Below, piece after piece: positions 1 through 12,609 of a stretch of 64,000 bases of DNA. The stretch lies in contig CP136063.1 of NCBI GenBank assembly GCA_032622095.1, forward strand, positions 69,539,980-69,603,979, written 5' to 3'. The DNA comes from Siphonodentalium dalli (lineage: Eukaryota > Mollusca > Scaphopoda > Gadilida > Siphonodentaliidae). The position numbers and the translations under genes are program-made. Within the stretch, counting starts at the first letter, position 1. Each line of letters opens with the position of its first letter. The notes under the pieces were generated by a model. It did not search any database. It worked only from the letters and a program-made list of their open reading frames with translations, and had not been told where the DNA came from.

Positions 1-1077
1 TTTCTTGATAACCAAACTATACCCCCTACCAAAAAATTTAAAAAGCAATTTTTTTCAACATTATGGGAGATATTCACGCAAAATACTACCTAACCTGCAG
101 CAAAACTGTATATAGGTTTCATTGTCAGCCATTGGTGTATCGATATGAGAGCTGATATTTTATTTTTTCTCAATTAATTCTTAGAAAATGGACAAAATAT
201 GAGTGTCAACCTTCACAAAGTTCATGAGCCAAACTATTTTCAAGCGTATGACAGAACTATATCTCAATTAATGTTGGAGGCATTGTTTTGTGTAAACATT
301 GCAACATGATAAAGTATGGTTTGAAATAACTGGTTAAGTGGATAAACAAACCAGTACCCACCCGTTCGCAACAAAATATTCATGTTATGGGCATTATGAG
401 GCCATTATGATACGATTAATGATACTTTATGATGGCAAAATATGCCCAAGAAGCTATTCTACCCACTCATTCGTACAGATCCCTTCATGTATTACACCAC
501 ATGTATCGTACGTCATACATGTACAGATGTAGGCCTAATTCAATTGTTGACTGAATTTTTTTTTTTAAACAAGTTAAATTTCAAGTTAAAATATCATTAA
601 TTATGGCATAATACACAATAAAGTGGCTTAGATAAATTAGATCTTCTCAATCAACCAATTTCATTCTAATAAAGGCAAAATGGTCAGCAGAATACATTAC
701 TATTCACTTCAAATACATTTGTTTACGTACGATCATTAATATGTTCATGGGGCCGCCATGTTTTAATCATGTGACTACATTAGCTGGTAGGGTAATACTA
801 CAAATAGAGTTATCTCCCCTGGCATTTAAAAACATATTTTTTCCTTTGAACCCAGGGCCAGCGCGACGATCGAAATACGGCTTTTTATTGCTAACTTTTT
901 ACTTTTTAACTTACCAGTGAGCAATGAAGTGTAATCGATATTAATCGAGGTGGTCAGAAAGTTTCAAATTTGGAGTATTTTCACGATTTCAACAAAAATC
1001 TTTTCACAAATATTTTCGCGGCTTTTTAGTTTGGTAAACAAAGGATATTCTATCCGCTGCCGAATTGTGCTATTTTT

Positions 1078-2882
1078 AGCTCACCTGAGACGAAGTCTCC
1101 GGTGGAGCTATAGTCATCACTCCTCGTCCGTCGTCCGTCCGTCCATCCGTCCGTCCGTCAACAATTCTTTGAACATCTTCTCCTCTGAAACCGTAATGCC
1201 GAATTGGTTCATATTTGGTGTGGATGTTCCCTAGGTGACTCTCATTCAGATTTGTTCAAATGAGGACACTGGGTCAAATAGTTGCGAAGCCAGGGCCATA
1301 ACTCTGTAATTCTTACAACGACTTCTTCTCAAATTTCATTTGGCCGAATGGGTTCATATTTGGTACAAAGGGTCCTTGGGGGACAGTTATTCAGATTTGT
1401 TCAAATGAGGTCACTGGGTCGAATGTGGGCGGAGCCAGTGACATAACTAAAAAAAAAAAAAAAAATTTGGTCAAATTCAGATTTTTTTGAATTTTCACCA
1501 TACTCAAATTAACAAACAAAAAATTAATTTTTTAATCATTTTATAAAATTTGAAAAAAGTTACACCATTATAACATCTGCAGAGTTATGAAACTTTAATC
1601 TTTAATCTTCTGAAATTACAGAAATATTCCATTACCCATCCCCCCCTCCCACATGGCCCAGACCCACCCCCCACCCTGCAGTGGCCTGCACCCAACCAAC
1701 ATCCCTTCCAATGGATATCATTTCCAGCTTCCAACTTTAATACCTGTTCTATTAAAGTTGCAGATATCTCTTTGTGGATAAACAGAGAGAAACACATGTC
1801 ATTAATCAAGATTAGAATAATATGTCACTGACAGCTTGTATAAACATACTGCTAGCAATTTTAAACAAACTGCCTGAATTTAGTGTGTCTGACATTTGCA
1901 GAATGAGGTTCCCAGAGGGTGAATTTAGTGATGCTATCCCACACAGTGGGCTAGCATCACCAAATTCACCCTCTGGAGACCTCATTTTGCTTAGGCCTCA
2001 TCTTCTGGGAAGTATCTATAGTATCAAATTAACATTGTTTTTAGTTACATTTCCCTTCTAGGAAGTTTCTATATCCCCTAATTTGCAGAAGATAAAATTC
2101 ATAATTGAGGTGCCCAATGGGTGAACATCAACTTCCAACTGGGGAACTTCAATGTTATCCTAGGTCTGCCATAGCAGTTGAGGGCCTTAGCAGAATGAGA
2201 TCCCCAGAGGGTGAATTTAGTGATGCTAACCCACTCCAAACGAAGGACAGTTTCACTCTTAATAGGCTTCCTTCACAAGGACCATCAGGTCTATTTTACT
2301 GATATTTATCATATGTATGAAGGGTTCTTTTGTGTCTGGGATTCAAATTTATTCAGATGGGGTCACCAGGTTAAATAGGGTGGGACCAGGGACATAACTA
2401 TATGTATGGAGCAATCAGGAGGATCCTTTCGTGACTGAGATTCAGATTTGTTAAAATGAGGTCAACCGGTCAATCTGACATACATGTATTGTGTTTTGGG
2501 TCCATGGATAATTGGGCTTCAGACATGTCTAAATGGTTTTAGAAAAAGGCGCTTGTGAGATTGAAAATTTCCAACAATTGAGAAAGTTTGAGGTGTCAGT
2601 TGTGAAATTTCAACCTAAGACTTGGGAGTCTGTAGCCCGGTCGGGAGGGGACTTGTTGAACTGGAGGAGGGGGGGGTGGGTGATCAGTAGTGAACATTTG
2701 GTAATTTCAAGGTGGATTTTCACCAATCTATATATACGTGAAGTCTCTCGAGCACATATCCTGTTTAGAGCTATTTCTTTTAAAGTGATAATGAAAAGTT
2801 CTGACTGTTGTGGTCTCCAGAGTCCCAGTCTTATCAGTCTTTGCAGTCTGGTGAGCGACCCACAGTCATTGACTGTCTTGTT
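1078..2882 (+). mobile_element. AGCTCACC-family hairpin/tandem-repeat element (copy A1)
   Basis: It begins with a hairpin (AGCTCACC..GGTGGAGCT) followed by CGTCCGTCC repeats, then degenerate units with recurring phrases such as TCAGATTTGTTCAAATGAGG. It ends in a perfect short hairpin, ACAGTCATTGACTGT, then CTTGTT. Both ends are fixed because the right arm of the surrounding palindrome keeps the empty site: TGTGCTATTTTT joins directly to ATTGGAAA at 3203-3222 on the opposite strand. There is no target duplication beyond a run of T. The layout resembles pearl/Helentron-type non-autonomous elements. A two-hairpin element (1897-2240) lies inside it. Confidence 0.75.
1897..2240. repeat. Two-hairpin repeat (GAATGAGGTCCCCAGAGGGTG family), copy 1
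   Basis: A near-perfect hairpin at 1897-1995 (arms GAGGTTCCCAGAGGGTGAAT and its complement) is followed by a spacer and a half-hairpin at about 2187-2240 with the same arm. The spacer matches, in the reverse direction, the spacer of the copy at 26617-26980, so the unit is a single short element with a hairpin at each end. Confidence 0.65.
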
Positions 2883-3799
2883 ATTGGAAAAGGACACGTA
2901 ATTGCTTAAAATAGCGGTGTTTACAATTACCTTCAGTCACGAGATTCTGGAGATTTCCTGTGATGTCATCATTTACCGACTTCCGGAAATACGCGAGTTA
3001 TCGTTCTTCTTCGGGGTTGCCTATTGCTACACTAAATCAGTTATTTGGAAGTAGCAATAGGCAACCCCGAACAAGAACGATAACTCGCGTATTTCCGGAA
3101 GTCAGTAAATCTACTAAAATGATGACATCACCGGAAATCTCCAGAGTCTCGTGACTGCAGGTAATTGTAAACACTGTTATTTTAAGCAATTACGTGTCCT
3201 TTTCCAATAAAAATAGCACAATTCGGCAGCGGATAGAATATCCTTTGTTTACCAAACTAAAAAGCCGCGTAAATATTTATGAAAAGATTTTTGTTGAAAT
3301 CATGAAAATTACTCCGAATTTGAAAGTTCTGACCACCTCGATTAATATTGATTACGCTTCATTGCTCACTGGTAAGTTAAAAAGTAAAAAATTAGCAATA
3401 AAAAGCCGTATTTCGATTGTCGCGCGGGTCAACGTTTCAAAGGAAAAAATATGTTTTTAATTGCCAGGGGAGATCACTCTATTACTAGTAGTATTACCAG
3501 CTAATGTAGTCACATGATTAAAACATGGCGGCCCCCATGAACATATTAATTATCGTACGTAAACAAATGAAGTGAATAGTAATGTATTCTGCTGACCATT
3601 TTGTATTTATCAAATGAAATTGGTTGATTGGGAAGATCTGATTTATCTAAGCCACTTTATTATGTATTATGCCATAATTAATGATATTTTAACTTGAAAT
3701 TTAACTTGTTGTTTAAAAAAACAATTTGTAACTAACAAGTCAACAATTAGGCCTACATGTATGACATACGATACATGTGATGTAATACATGAAGGTATC

Positions 3800-3800
<1 letters not shown>

Positions 3801-3844
<44 letters not shown>
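3801..3844 (+). repeat. Poly-C tract
   Basis: An uninterrupted run of about 44 C bases, absent from the other arm of the palindrome. The following stretch to about 3985 also has no counterpart in the left arm, so this part of the right arm is an insertion or a length-unstable site. The exact length in an assembly is unreliable. Confidence 0.95.
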
Positions 3845-4173
3845 TTCGGTATGCGGGATTCAGAGTGTTTTGAAGCCGTACGCAGGATTCATACCCCCGA
3901 GTTAACTGGTATTCGGGTTGAAGCAAAACATCTTGGAGTTGGACGCACGTTTGAATGATGGTGCAAAATAATATTTTGTGCTACTACTTGTCGATATGTA
4001 CGAATGAGTGGGTAGAATAGCTTCTTGGGCATATTTGACAACCATGCCATCATAAAGTATCATTAATCGTATCATAATGGCCTCATAATGCCCATAATGT
4101 GATATTTTGTTTGCGAACGGGTGGGGCAAGAATCCTGGCAAGCGCATAGGAAACAAAATTCTGTCCATTTTTA

Positions 4174-4252
4174 TGTTTACCCATACCATAGTATGGTAAA
4201 CATAGTGTCGTTGCCCGGATTGACCACTCGTCGTTAGTCCGTCCGTCCGTCC

Positions 4253-4286
<34 letters not shown>

Positions 4287-6650
4287 AGACACTTTACGCA
4301 TGGTGCGATAACTCGAACATTTTATATCTGATCGGAACCAAATTTTGTATATGAATTTGTCAGCACCAAATACAGATCGAGTTCGAATATGGGTTCGATC
4401 CGAGTTTTTTTCACGGAGTTATGGCCCTTTTTCGACTTAGAATTCATGCATGCTACCATAACTCAAAAAAAATTTATCTGATCAGAATCAAATTTGGTAT
4501 GCAAGTTTCTCGGACCAAAATACAGATCGAGTTCGAATATGGGTTTGATCCGATATTTTTCAATGGAGTTATGGCCCTTTTTCGACTTAGAATTCATGCA
4601 TGCTGCCATAACTCAATTTTTTTTTTATCTGATCAGAACCAAATTTGGTATGCGAGTTTCTCAACTCAAAATACAGATCGAGTTTGAATATGGGTTATAT
4701 CCAACATTTTATACCAGAGTTATGGCCCTTTTTCAACTAAGAATTGAACAGATAACCATAGCAGTCTACAATTAATTACCAGTGGTATCAGTTTAGCTCT
4801 GAGAGCAGTAAATCTGTATTATGGGAATTAGAGTTATTTTTTACTCCCATGTTTATGATGACACACTCCTCACCTGTATAGTTTTTGGTATCGATCGGTT
4901 GATCGGTTTAGAAATTATTAACACTTTGCATCCGCACATAGGCATGAGCTATCCGATGCTGTAACCAAATTATTTTTTGTCCGATTGTTTTCATATTTGA
5001 TATGTAGGTTTATAATGACACACCCCTCACCTGTATAGTTTTTGGTATCGATCGGTTGATCGGTTTAGAAAATAATTAACCCTGCACACAAATGCTATCT
5101 GATCCATCTAAGTCAAACTGTTTTCTTCTGATATGCCTCATATTTCTTACCAAGGTTTTTCTTAGCACGTTCTTTATCTGTATGGTTTTTGGTATCGTTT
5201 AATTAACCCTTTTCAAACTTATGTTTACTTAGAACTCAAAACATTTTTCATCTGATCTACACCAAATTTGGTACATGTGGTCCTCACCCCGAAATACAGA
5301 TCAAGTTCAAATTTGGGTTTGATCCGATATATTTTAACAGAGTTATGGCCCTTTATAATTCAAGTAATTTACTACCTATTGTATATGCCCTGTGAGAATT
5401 TAAGACAAACAACTTTACACAGTAATCTGCTTTATTGGGATCAGAAAATGACACTGGATACTCTTTGCTAAACCACTGCTGTTCCCAGAGCTGTAAAATT
5501 TAAGTGATTGATGATACTTTACTCCAGTTTGTGTGCAATAGTAATTTAACCCAACCTGTTGAAACATGTTCATGGCATTAATACAAATAGTCCATTGTCC
5601 ATGTGAAGGATTTTCTGGAGCATGGCTGTTTAGAGAATTGTTGTTTACAGAGACACTGTTGTCTTATCTTGAGAAAACAATTTATCCACACATTAGTTCC
5701 ATCATATGATGTCATTGAAAATGATTAACACTCTCCACACATCATATGTTCATTCTCCTATTCTATGTCCAGGTTGATCGTGATCCACTTTTCACTTGCA
5801 TGTATTTCAGGATTAAAATTAACCTATTCCATAGACACATCATATCTGATATGCAGATTTTAAATTATCTCTTTCGCCTTAGGCCATGTTCACTAAGAAT
5901 TTCTATTAATTATAAGCCACCAATTGAATATTCATCATTTGAGGATATATCTTATTTTGAAATTCCCTCTATTGCATTTGGGCTGCAGGATAATAATAAT
6001 GGTTCTGGTATTCTTGAAGCTGACTTTTTGGTCAAATATTTTTCACCCAATCACTTTTATAATCTCATTCAGGTTGATTGTGATACATTCTTCATGTGTA
6101 TAGATTTTGGTATTGATTGAATGGTTTTGAGAATATTAACCCAATATTTAATAATATTTCTGCTGTTACAGACATTGTATCTTTCCAATGATCAGCTTAG
6201 AATAAAATTAACCATAGGTACATGTATACTGTACGCGATCCAATGTTATGACTCTAATATTTTCAATTTGACCCTTCTCATATCTCTCCTTTAGTTATCT
6301 GATAATTCTGTATTAAAATATTTTATATCCAACCATTATCAATCATATTTAATATCAAGGTCTATACACCCCTCACTTATATAGATGTTCAGGTGTTTGT
6401 TGGTCTCTAATCTCAATCATCCCATAACTTTTACTATGCAGCTAACACAACAACATAATCTGTTATGACTCAGGTTCCATTGTAAGAATTAAATAAATAG
6501 AGTTATTATGATGTTAATATTGTAACAATTATATCTTTAACAGCTATGGTGCATCTGTCTGACTGTGTTTGGGTATAATTATCTTTATCAATCTATCACA
6601 CATACATGTATCTCTGTTGGAGTGACCGAATAGGTTGAAATCGAATGTCA
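4174..6650 (+). mobile_element. ACCATAGTATGG-family hairpin/tandem-repeat element
   Basis: It starts with a short hairpin (TTTACC..ACCATAGTATGGTAAA), then a CCGTCCGTCC/GTCTGTCTGTCT microsatellite (about 4233-4287), then repeats of about 150 bp with GGAGTTATGGCCCTTTTTC at about 4415, 4565 and 4716. A second block (4857-5080) repeats the phrase ACCTGTATAGTTTTTGGTAT. The same plan is seen in the AGCTCACC and AGCTCAAC families. The right end is not clear; short open frames here are by-products of the repeat. Confidence 0.55.
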
Positions 6651-7065
6651 TATCCATCTTCCTATTGTGTTTAAATGAGCAAGTTGCTCAATATGTCTGA
6701 TTCCACTATGAAACTAATAAATAATAGTACGCTGTGAATTGTTGAAATTCTTGCACTCATAAAAAGATCGCTATCGCCAAGGTATGGGTTAAACATCTGC
6801 CGATCGTGATCGGCCTCTCGTTTTTGGGGCCTACGAAACAGAATTATGTCCAATATTTTTATATTTTGTCCATTTCCAAGAATTAATTGAGAAAAAATAA
6901 AATATATGCTCTCATATCGATACATCAATGGCTGACAATGAAACCTATATACAGTTTTGCTGCAGGTTAGGTAGTATTTTGCCTGAATAGCTCCATAATG
7001 TTGAAAAAAATAGCTTTTTAAATTTTTTGGGAGGGGGTATAGTTTGGTTATCCACGTATTTGACA

Positions 7066-8084
7066 CAAAAGTCTCAATTTTTTATCAAAATGTATTCAAT
7101 AGTGTCTGATAATAGAAATAACACACAGAAATATCAAAAGTTTTTTTTAGTATATTGTCAACATACTTGAAACAAAAAAAAATCATCTTTTTGATGGGGG
7201 TATACTTCTGCATTGATTATGTAGATTGATCATTCCCGATGAGAACAACATATAGGTTTGCCATAAGAATTTGAAAACTTTGCCGTTATGCTGTGTTGTC
7301 AGAATTTTGCCATTCATCAAAAACTGCGAATTGTCGACCCCCTGACCCCCGTCCAATTATTTGAAAAAAAACGTCATTTTTTTCAAACACTGCCATTACT
7401 ACTGACTTTGTTTCATAATCCTAACACCCTAAAGCTGCTGTAACTGCATCTGAATATCTGGAAAATGGCTTTGAAAAAAATCGTTGCCTATTGCTATTGG
7501 AAGAAAACTTGGAGAAACGTGAAAAAATTCTGCACGCATATCTGCATGGGATATCCCTCATTCTACGTAATAAGTCGCATTAGCCAATCAGATTCCCGAT
7601 GGAAACGGGCCCACTCGCTCCAGGGCCCACTCGGACCTGGGCCAGCTCGCCCCGGGCCAGCTCGCTCAAAAGCTTTTGAATATTTATGACTTACATATAT
7701 GAAAATGCAACTCCAGAACTTTGGCAGTATCACTAAAACCACCGAACCGGACCTGGTGGACCGTGGATACAATATGGCCGCGAGTTAGTGACGGCGTATA
7801 CTGGCATATTTACACCTTACACAAAAGCCGAGGACATATAGCAAACAACACGGTATCTCAAAAGTATAATGTAAATTCGGCGGTTTCGGATGAGTCAGGC
7901 ATCTCCCGGTGACGACCTTTTTTTTTTTATTAACACCCCGAATCTTATTATTATATTTGCAAATACATTACCAGCCTTTATCTACGGTATATATATTCTT
8001 TCATTTTGTGTTGACAATTTATAAAGGCATTGTGCCGATCGGCTAAGTTTGCTAAATTCTAATTTGCCTGAGTTTGCGATTTTT
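7066..8084. other. Intergenic, no gene seen
   Basis: AT-rich sequence with a small GC-rich patch at 7609-7670 made of short repeats (GGGCCCACTCG, GGGCCAGCTCG). I see no supported coding region or complete repeat element. Confidence 0.5.
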
Positions 8085-9396
8085 AGCTCAACTTACTTTG
8101 TAAGTTTGAGCTATTGCCATGGTTTGGCCTCCGTCGTCCGTGTATGCGTGTGTCCGTCAACAATTTCCTTTGGCGCGGGCTACAGGTCGTACCTGTGGTC
8201 TGATCTTTATGAGATTTGTCATGAATGTTGACATTGACATGTAGATGGGAACGAGTCATTTTGGTGTCATTCGGCCAAAAAACATGGCCGCTGGTGGCCA
8301 TCTTGGATTTCTAAATTCAATCCATTGGCGCGGGCTACAGGTCGTATTGTTCGTCTGATCATCATGAAATTTGTCATGGATGTTAATATTGACATGTAGA
8401 TGGGAACGAGTGATTTTGGGGTTGTTCGGCCAAAAAACATGGCTGCTGGCCATCTTGGATTTTACTCTTTGCATGACTAAATCCTTTGGCGCGGGCTACA
8501 GGTCGTATCTTTGATCCGATGTTTATGAAATTTGTCATGGATGTTGCCATTGACATGTAGATGGGAACGAGTCATTTTGGGGTCATTCGGCAAAAAAACA
8601 TGGCTGCTGGCGGCCATCTTGGATTTCAAAATTCAATCCATTGGCGCGGGCTACAGGTCGTACTGTTCGTCTGATCATCATGAAATTTATCATGGATGTT
8701 CATATTGATGTAGATGGGAATGAGTGATTTTGGGGTCGTTCGGTCAAAAAACATGGCCGCCAGCAGCCATCTTGGATTTTACTCTTTGCATGACTAAATC
8801 CTTTGGCGCGGGCTACAGGTTGTAGCTTTGGTCGGAACTTCATGAAATTTGTCATGAATGTTAACAATGACATATAGATGGGAACGAGTCATTTTGGGGT
8901 CGTTCGGCCGAAAAACATGGCCGCTGGTGGCCATCTTGGATTTCAAATTTCAATCCATTGGCGCGGGCTACAGGTGTACTGTTTGTCTGATTATCATGAA
9001 ACATGTCATAGATGTTAATATTGACATTTAGATTGGAACGAGTGATTTTGGGGTCGTTCGGCCAAAAAAAATGGCCGCCAGCAGCCATCTTGAATTTTAC
9101 TCTTTGCATGACTATATCCTTTGGCGTGGGCTACAGGTTGTAGCTTTGGTCAGATCTTCATGAAATTTGTCATGGATGTTAACAATGACACGTAGATGGG
9201 AACAAGTCCTGTTGGGGTCAATTGGCAAAAAAAAACATGGCCTCCAGCAGCCATCTTGGATTTTACTCTTGCATGACTAAATCTGTTGGCACAGGTTAGA
9301 CATTTCAATTAGCACCTTTCCTATTCCACCATTTACTGTCAACCATTAAATTATTGCCCTACCTAAGTTGAGCTACAGTGTCATTGACACTTTCAT
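8085..9396 (+). mobile_element. AGCTCAAC-family hairpin/tandem-repeat element (copy B1)
   Basis: The left end is a palindrome (AGCTCAACTTAC..GTAAGTTTGAGCT). The core is a series of units containing GCGCGGGCTACAGGTCGTA, ATGTAGATGGGAACGAG and ACATGGCCGC..GCCATCTTGGAT. The right end is GTTGAGCTAC followed by a perfect hairpin AGTGTCATTGACACT (9377-9391) and TTTCATT. No transposase is encoded, so it is non-autonomous. The short open frames on the minus strand are repeat translations. Confidence 0.75.
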
Positions 9397-10847
9397 TTAG
9401 CATCGCGTGCAGGCAAGTACATACATGTACATGTACCTGTCCAAAATGGCAAAAATGTGAAACATGCATACAAATTATGCATCAAGTTTCGATTAAATAA
9501 TTGAGGCGCGTGCCAATTAAGATTGTTACAGGGTCAATGTAATACACCCTGATTTGAAAGTGAAAACCCTGCAGAGCAGGTGTCGGTTTGCAAGCATCGC
9601 AGTAATGTTAACAGATCAAAGGGTGCCGCCGAGTGAATTCATGCGACGTAATTGTTGCGTCTGTGACCAGGGTAGCAACTGGTGAATAATTGAGAGGTGT
9701 TTGTTTAACTGACTCGCCATTGTCGCTAATTTAGTCGAGTTGTCGGGTTTCCTTGTCAATATAGGGCAGCATTTTAGTTATTTGTTTTTTGTTAGAGGAT
9801 CAGAAATGTTCAAGTCGCACGAATATTTTCAGGTAGGTCGGGAAACCGGAAACAGACATGTTTTTTTTTGGCCTTACTAATACAAGTGAATATAAACCTT
9901 TATTTTGGACTCCTGACTTTTTCTAATTAAAATAAAAAGACACAGCGTGTTAAAATTTGCCTTCATGACCCAATTACCACTTTGGTGATTTTACAATTTA
10001 ACACACCTCTCTTCCCGGTGTCTTAATTCCCACGTGGTCTGCAGAGTGCAGACTGTCACACGCTGTATATGTACAGTCACGAGCAGACATACTTTGACAT
10101 TGAAATGACTATGATATGAAATATCCAAATTCATATTAGTAATACGCAGTGTTGGTTGATTTAAATCAAGCGAATGATTTTTTTCTGATTTTTTTCAAAA
10201 AAATAATTGATTTAAATCAAATTTTGTTAAATGATTGCAGACGTCAAGAATTTGCAATATCTATCAAGGTTTTGTGTAAACTGTAATATGATTATGATTA
10301 AACAATATACAAAAATGGATAATATATATGAAATTGTGCAGTAATTGTCAACCCTATAAAAACAGGCATACTGCATGATTCTATGATCACTGCTCCAGCA
10401 ACGGATACCTCAAAACAGTAACAATAAAAAAATATTTTCTCCGGAAAAGAGCCTGTGTTTTTTCTTAAATTCCACCTCCATCCCCACCAGCCTCTTGATT
10501 TAAAGATAAATATGTAGGACACATTACATGTATATGTCTTTCCTTTTCAGGGGGTTGGTGGCGCGTCTTTATCGCCCACCTTTTCAATGTTTGGCGATTT
10601 TGCTGTCCACCCTTTTGATATATTTTGTTTTGAACTCTTTTGACTCCTGTTGTAATTTTTAATTTTGGCTTTTCAATAATCAACAGTGAGTCCTTACCGG
10701 ACATACGTCTCCTTATTTTCTTCCATCGCAATTGGGGCTCGGGTCCATAAAAGTAATTCTACCATACAGTGTTATTACACTCTGCCATCTGAACTACTCT
10801 AGTTGTCTAATGTCCATACTTGATATATGGTGTGATTACACATATGT
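9397..10847. other. Intergenic, no gene seen
   Basis: AT-rich. A fragment near 9833-9885 (AGGTCGGGAAACCGGAAAC followed by poly-T and GGCC) recurs near 59085-59150 and, inverted, near 57935-57990, so it is a dispersed repeat. TTGATTTAAATCA-type palindromic words occur at 10156-10220. No supported coding region. Confidence 0.45.
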
Positions 10848-10854
10848 CCTCAAG

Positions 10855-11882
10855 CAGGGTTTCCGCTATACCGGCAGGTGGTCCCCTTGACGGCCTCGTT
10901 CCCCTCGCCAAGTTTTTCCCTGTCTTGCCATATCACAGGACATACTGCATGTCTATAAAGGTATAAAGCTGTTTAAAACTTCTGAATTTTGTTGGAATAG
11001 TACTAAGGAATTTTAAAAGGTGATTTTATTTTATATCTTGTGAGTGTACACACTCTGAACGTGTTGTTCAATTGAAACAGGAAGTGATCGGAACTGACAT
11101 CGCTAGAAGCTATGCTTTTGAGGCTGGCTAGTTATGTTGCGGTTAGTACCCAGTTATGTTATGCAAAAGAGCAGTATTTTAATCGTACCTGTCATGTTTT
11201 ATACCGCAAAATATACTGTTCACTTTGTAATAGAGCGAGAGAGAAATGTGGGAGTAGCATTAATGCATCTTACCACTGCCCACAAAGAATACTCGTCGGC
11301 CAGATATGTAATCAACCTTAATATATTCCGATTACGTTATGCATCCGAAATATCTGCTGGGTCTTCCACAGTGAGTCTTTTAACATTAACGAGCACGTTT
11401 AACTCGGGATCCAAATTACTGGTGTTCTGTACATGTACTTCGTAAATTAATTTATATCTAATAAATATACTAGTTTTAAAGTTACAGGTACAGTAATGCC
11501 CTAATTAATCGACTCCTTTAACCACAGCAGAATTATGGGTAACTTTTCAGGATTTAGTTGGAAATATGGCTTGTTGCCATTCATCGGAAAGCTCTCACCA
11601 AGCCATATTTCCGACTAAATCCTGAAAAGTTACCCATAATTCTGCTGTGGTTAAAGGAGTCGATTAATTAGGGCATTACTGTACATGTATAAGGTTTGAT
11701 AGCTTGGCACTTGGGCAGAAATGGAACAAAACAATCTGCCATTTCTACTCTCACACAATATTATTGGCTGATATAACGAAAGTAGTTCAACCAGTGCTAA
11801 AAGTAAAACAGGCCACTTTTACCTGGATTTTTCCCCTTGATGGCTACCGGCCCCATTCCCCTACCCCCTAGCGGAAACCCTG
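10855..11882. mobile_element. hAT-like non-autonomous DNA transposon
   Basis: The left terminus CAGGGTTTCCGCTA (10855) is matched by TAGCGGAAACCCTG at the right (ends 11882). Both are flanked by CCTCAAG (10848-10854 and 11883-11889), a 7-bp direct repeat close to the 8 bp usual for hAT. CAGGG termini are typical of hAT elements. No transposase is visible. A mariner-type palindrome (11491-11681) is nested inside. A lone right terminus of the same family lies at about 33956-33971. Confidence 0.75.
11491..11681. mobile_element. Mariner-type palindromic MITE, copy 1
   Basis: Near full-length inverted repeat starting CAGTAATGCCCTAATTAAT and ending with its complement, flanked by TA on both sides (11489-11490, 11682-11683). 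TA duplication and CAGT termini fit Tc1/mariner MITEs. It sits inside the hAT-like element at 10855-11882, so it arrived later or moved with it. Confidence 0.8.
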
Positions 11883-11889
11883 CCTCAAG

Positions 11890-12180
11890 TCGCCGAGGAG
11901 CAATGGTGATTGATAATATTTTCAGTTCTCAGCTAAAATTGACTAAATCAGTGTATCTGTAAGCACAGGATTACCTATCGAGATATCACAACATTGGAAC
12001 TCTCATGGACCTAAGTGTATGCATAATTAAAATACATTGTCGACATATCTGTTCTGCCATGATATTTTTGCTTGATACATGTAGTTATACAAAAAATTAT
12101 AAATAATAATAGAATTTTGATTAATCCAGCCTTGGATATAATAAGCAACACCTTTTAGAATCTTCATTTATCAAAGACTC
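11890..12180. other. Intergenic, no gene seen
   Basis: AT-rich spacer between the hAT-like element and the half palindrome; no feature recognised. Confidence 0.4.
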
Positions 12181-12288
12181 GAGGAGAGCTTTCCGATGAA
12201 TGGCAGCAAGCCATGTTTCCGACTAAATCCTGAAAAGTTACCCATAATTCTGCTTTGGTTAAGAGGTCGATTACTTAGGGCATTACTG
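12181..12288. mobile_element. Mariner-type palindromic MITE, half copy
   Basis: Only one arm is present: from GAGAGCTTTCCGATGAATGG to GGGCATTACTG, followed by TA. The downstream flank GTTTCATG resembles that after the copy at 23088-23300. The missing arm suggests deletion of half of a hairpin. Confidence 0.7.
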
Positions 12289-12445
12289 TAGTTTCATGAT
12301 TTGATTCCTTGATTACAGGTGAAAATCTCATTGATGACCTCCTGCCGCATGTTGACAGTCCATTGAAGAGAAACTTGCTGATTGAGTCCTGCCATTTGGA
12401 TGAATAAATAGAGAGTACATGTAAGTAGCCCACATTCATTATTAA

Positions 12446-12609
12446 CCCTTTCATTATGGGAGCTGCGCTGCTGCAGCATTAAATACCCTGTGCCAGTGTA
12501 TTCTCAATATATAAGGGAGCCTCGCATATAGAAGAGAATGCACTGGCTTACAAGGTCAAGGTAAATATTGTTAGGTCAATGCATTCTCTTATATATGCAT
12601 ATGCATTGG
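12446..12609. repeat. Degenerate hairpin-cassette repeat
   Basis: TTAACCCTTTCA at 12442 looks like a TTAA MITE left end. From 12486 the sequence CCCTGTGCCAGTGTATTCTC starts a decayed member of the hairpin cassette family, with GAGAATGCACTGGC at about 12534 and a second partial hairpin to 12609. Confidence 0.55.

Larger units (their letters stand above)
1..7065. repeat. Large imperfect palindrome (foldback or inverted duplication)
   Basis: The sequence reads as two inverted arms meeting near position 3042. Inner arms are 2883-3035 and 3050-3212. The left arm then continues at about 347-1077 and the right arm at 3213 to about 4125. An outer pair, 7-205 and 6852-7062, is also inverted. Both arms are interrupted by later insertions: 1078-2882 in the left arm, and a poly-C tract plus a tandem-repeat element in the right arm. 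No coding region was recognised in the arms. It could be a foldback transposon or an inverted segmental duplication; the left boundary lies at or beyond the window start. Confidence 0.8.

Noticed and set aside
3761-3958. ORF with a proline run
   Set aside because: It is a translation of the poly-C tract.
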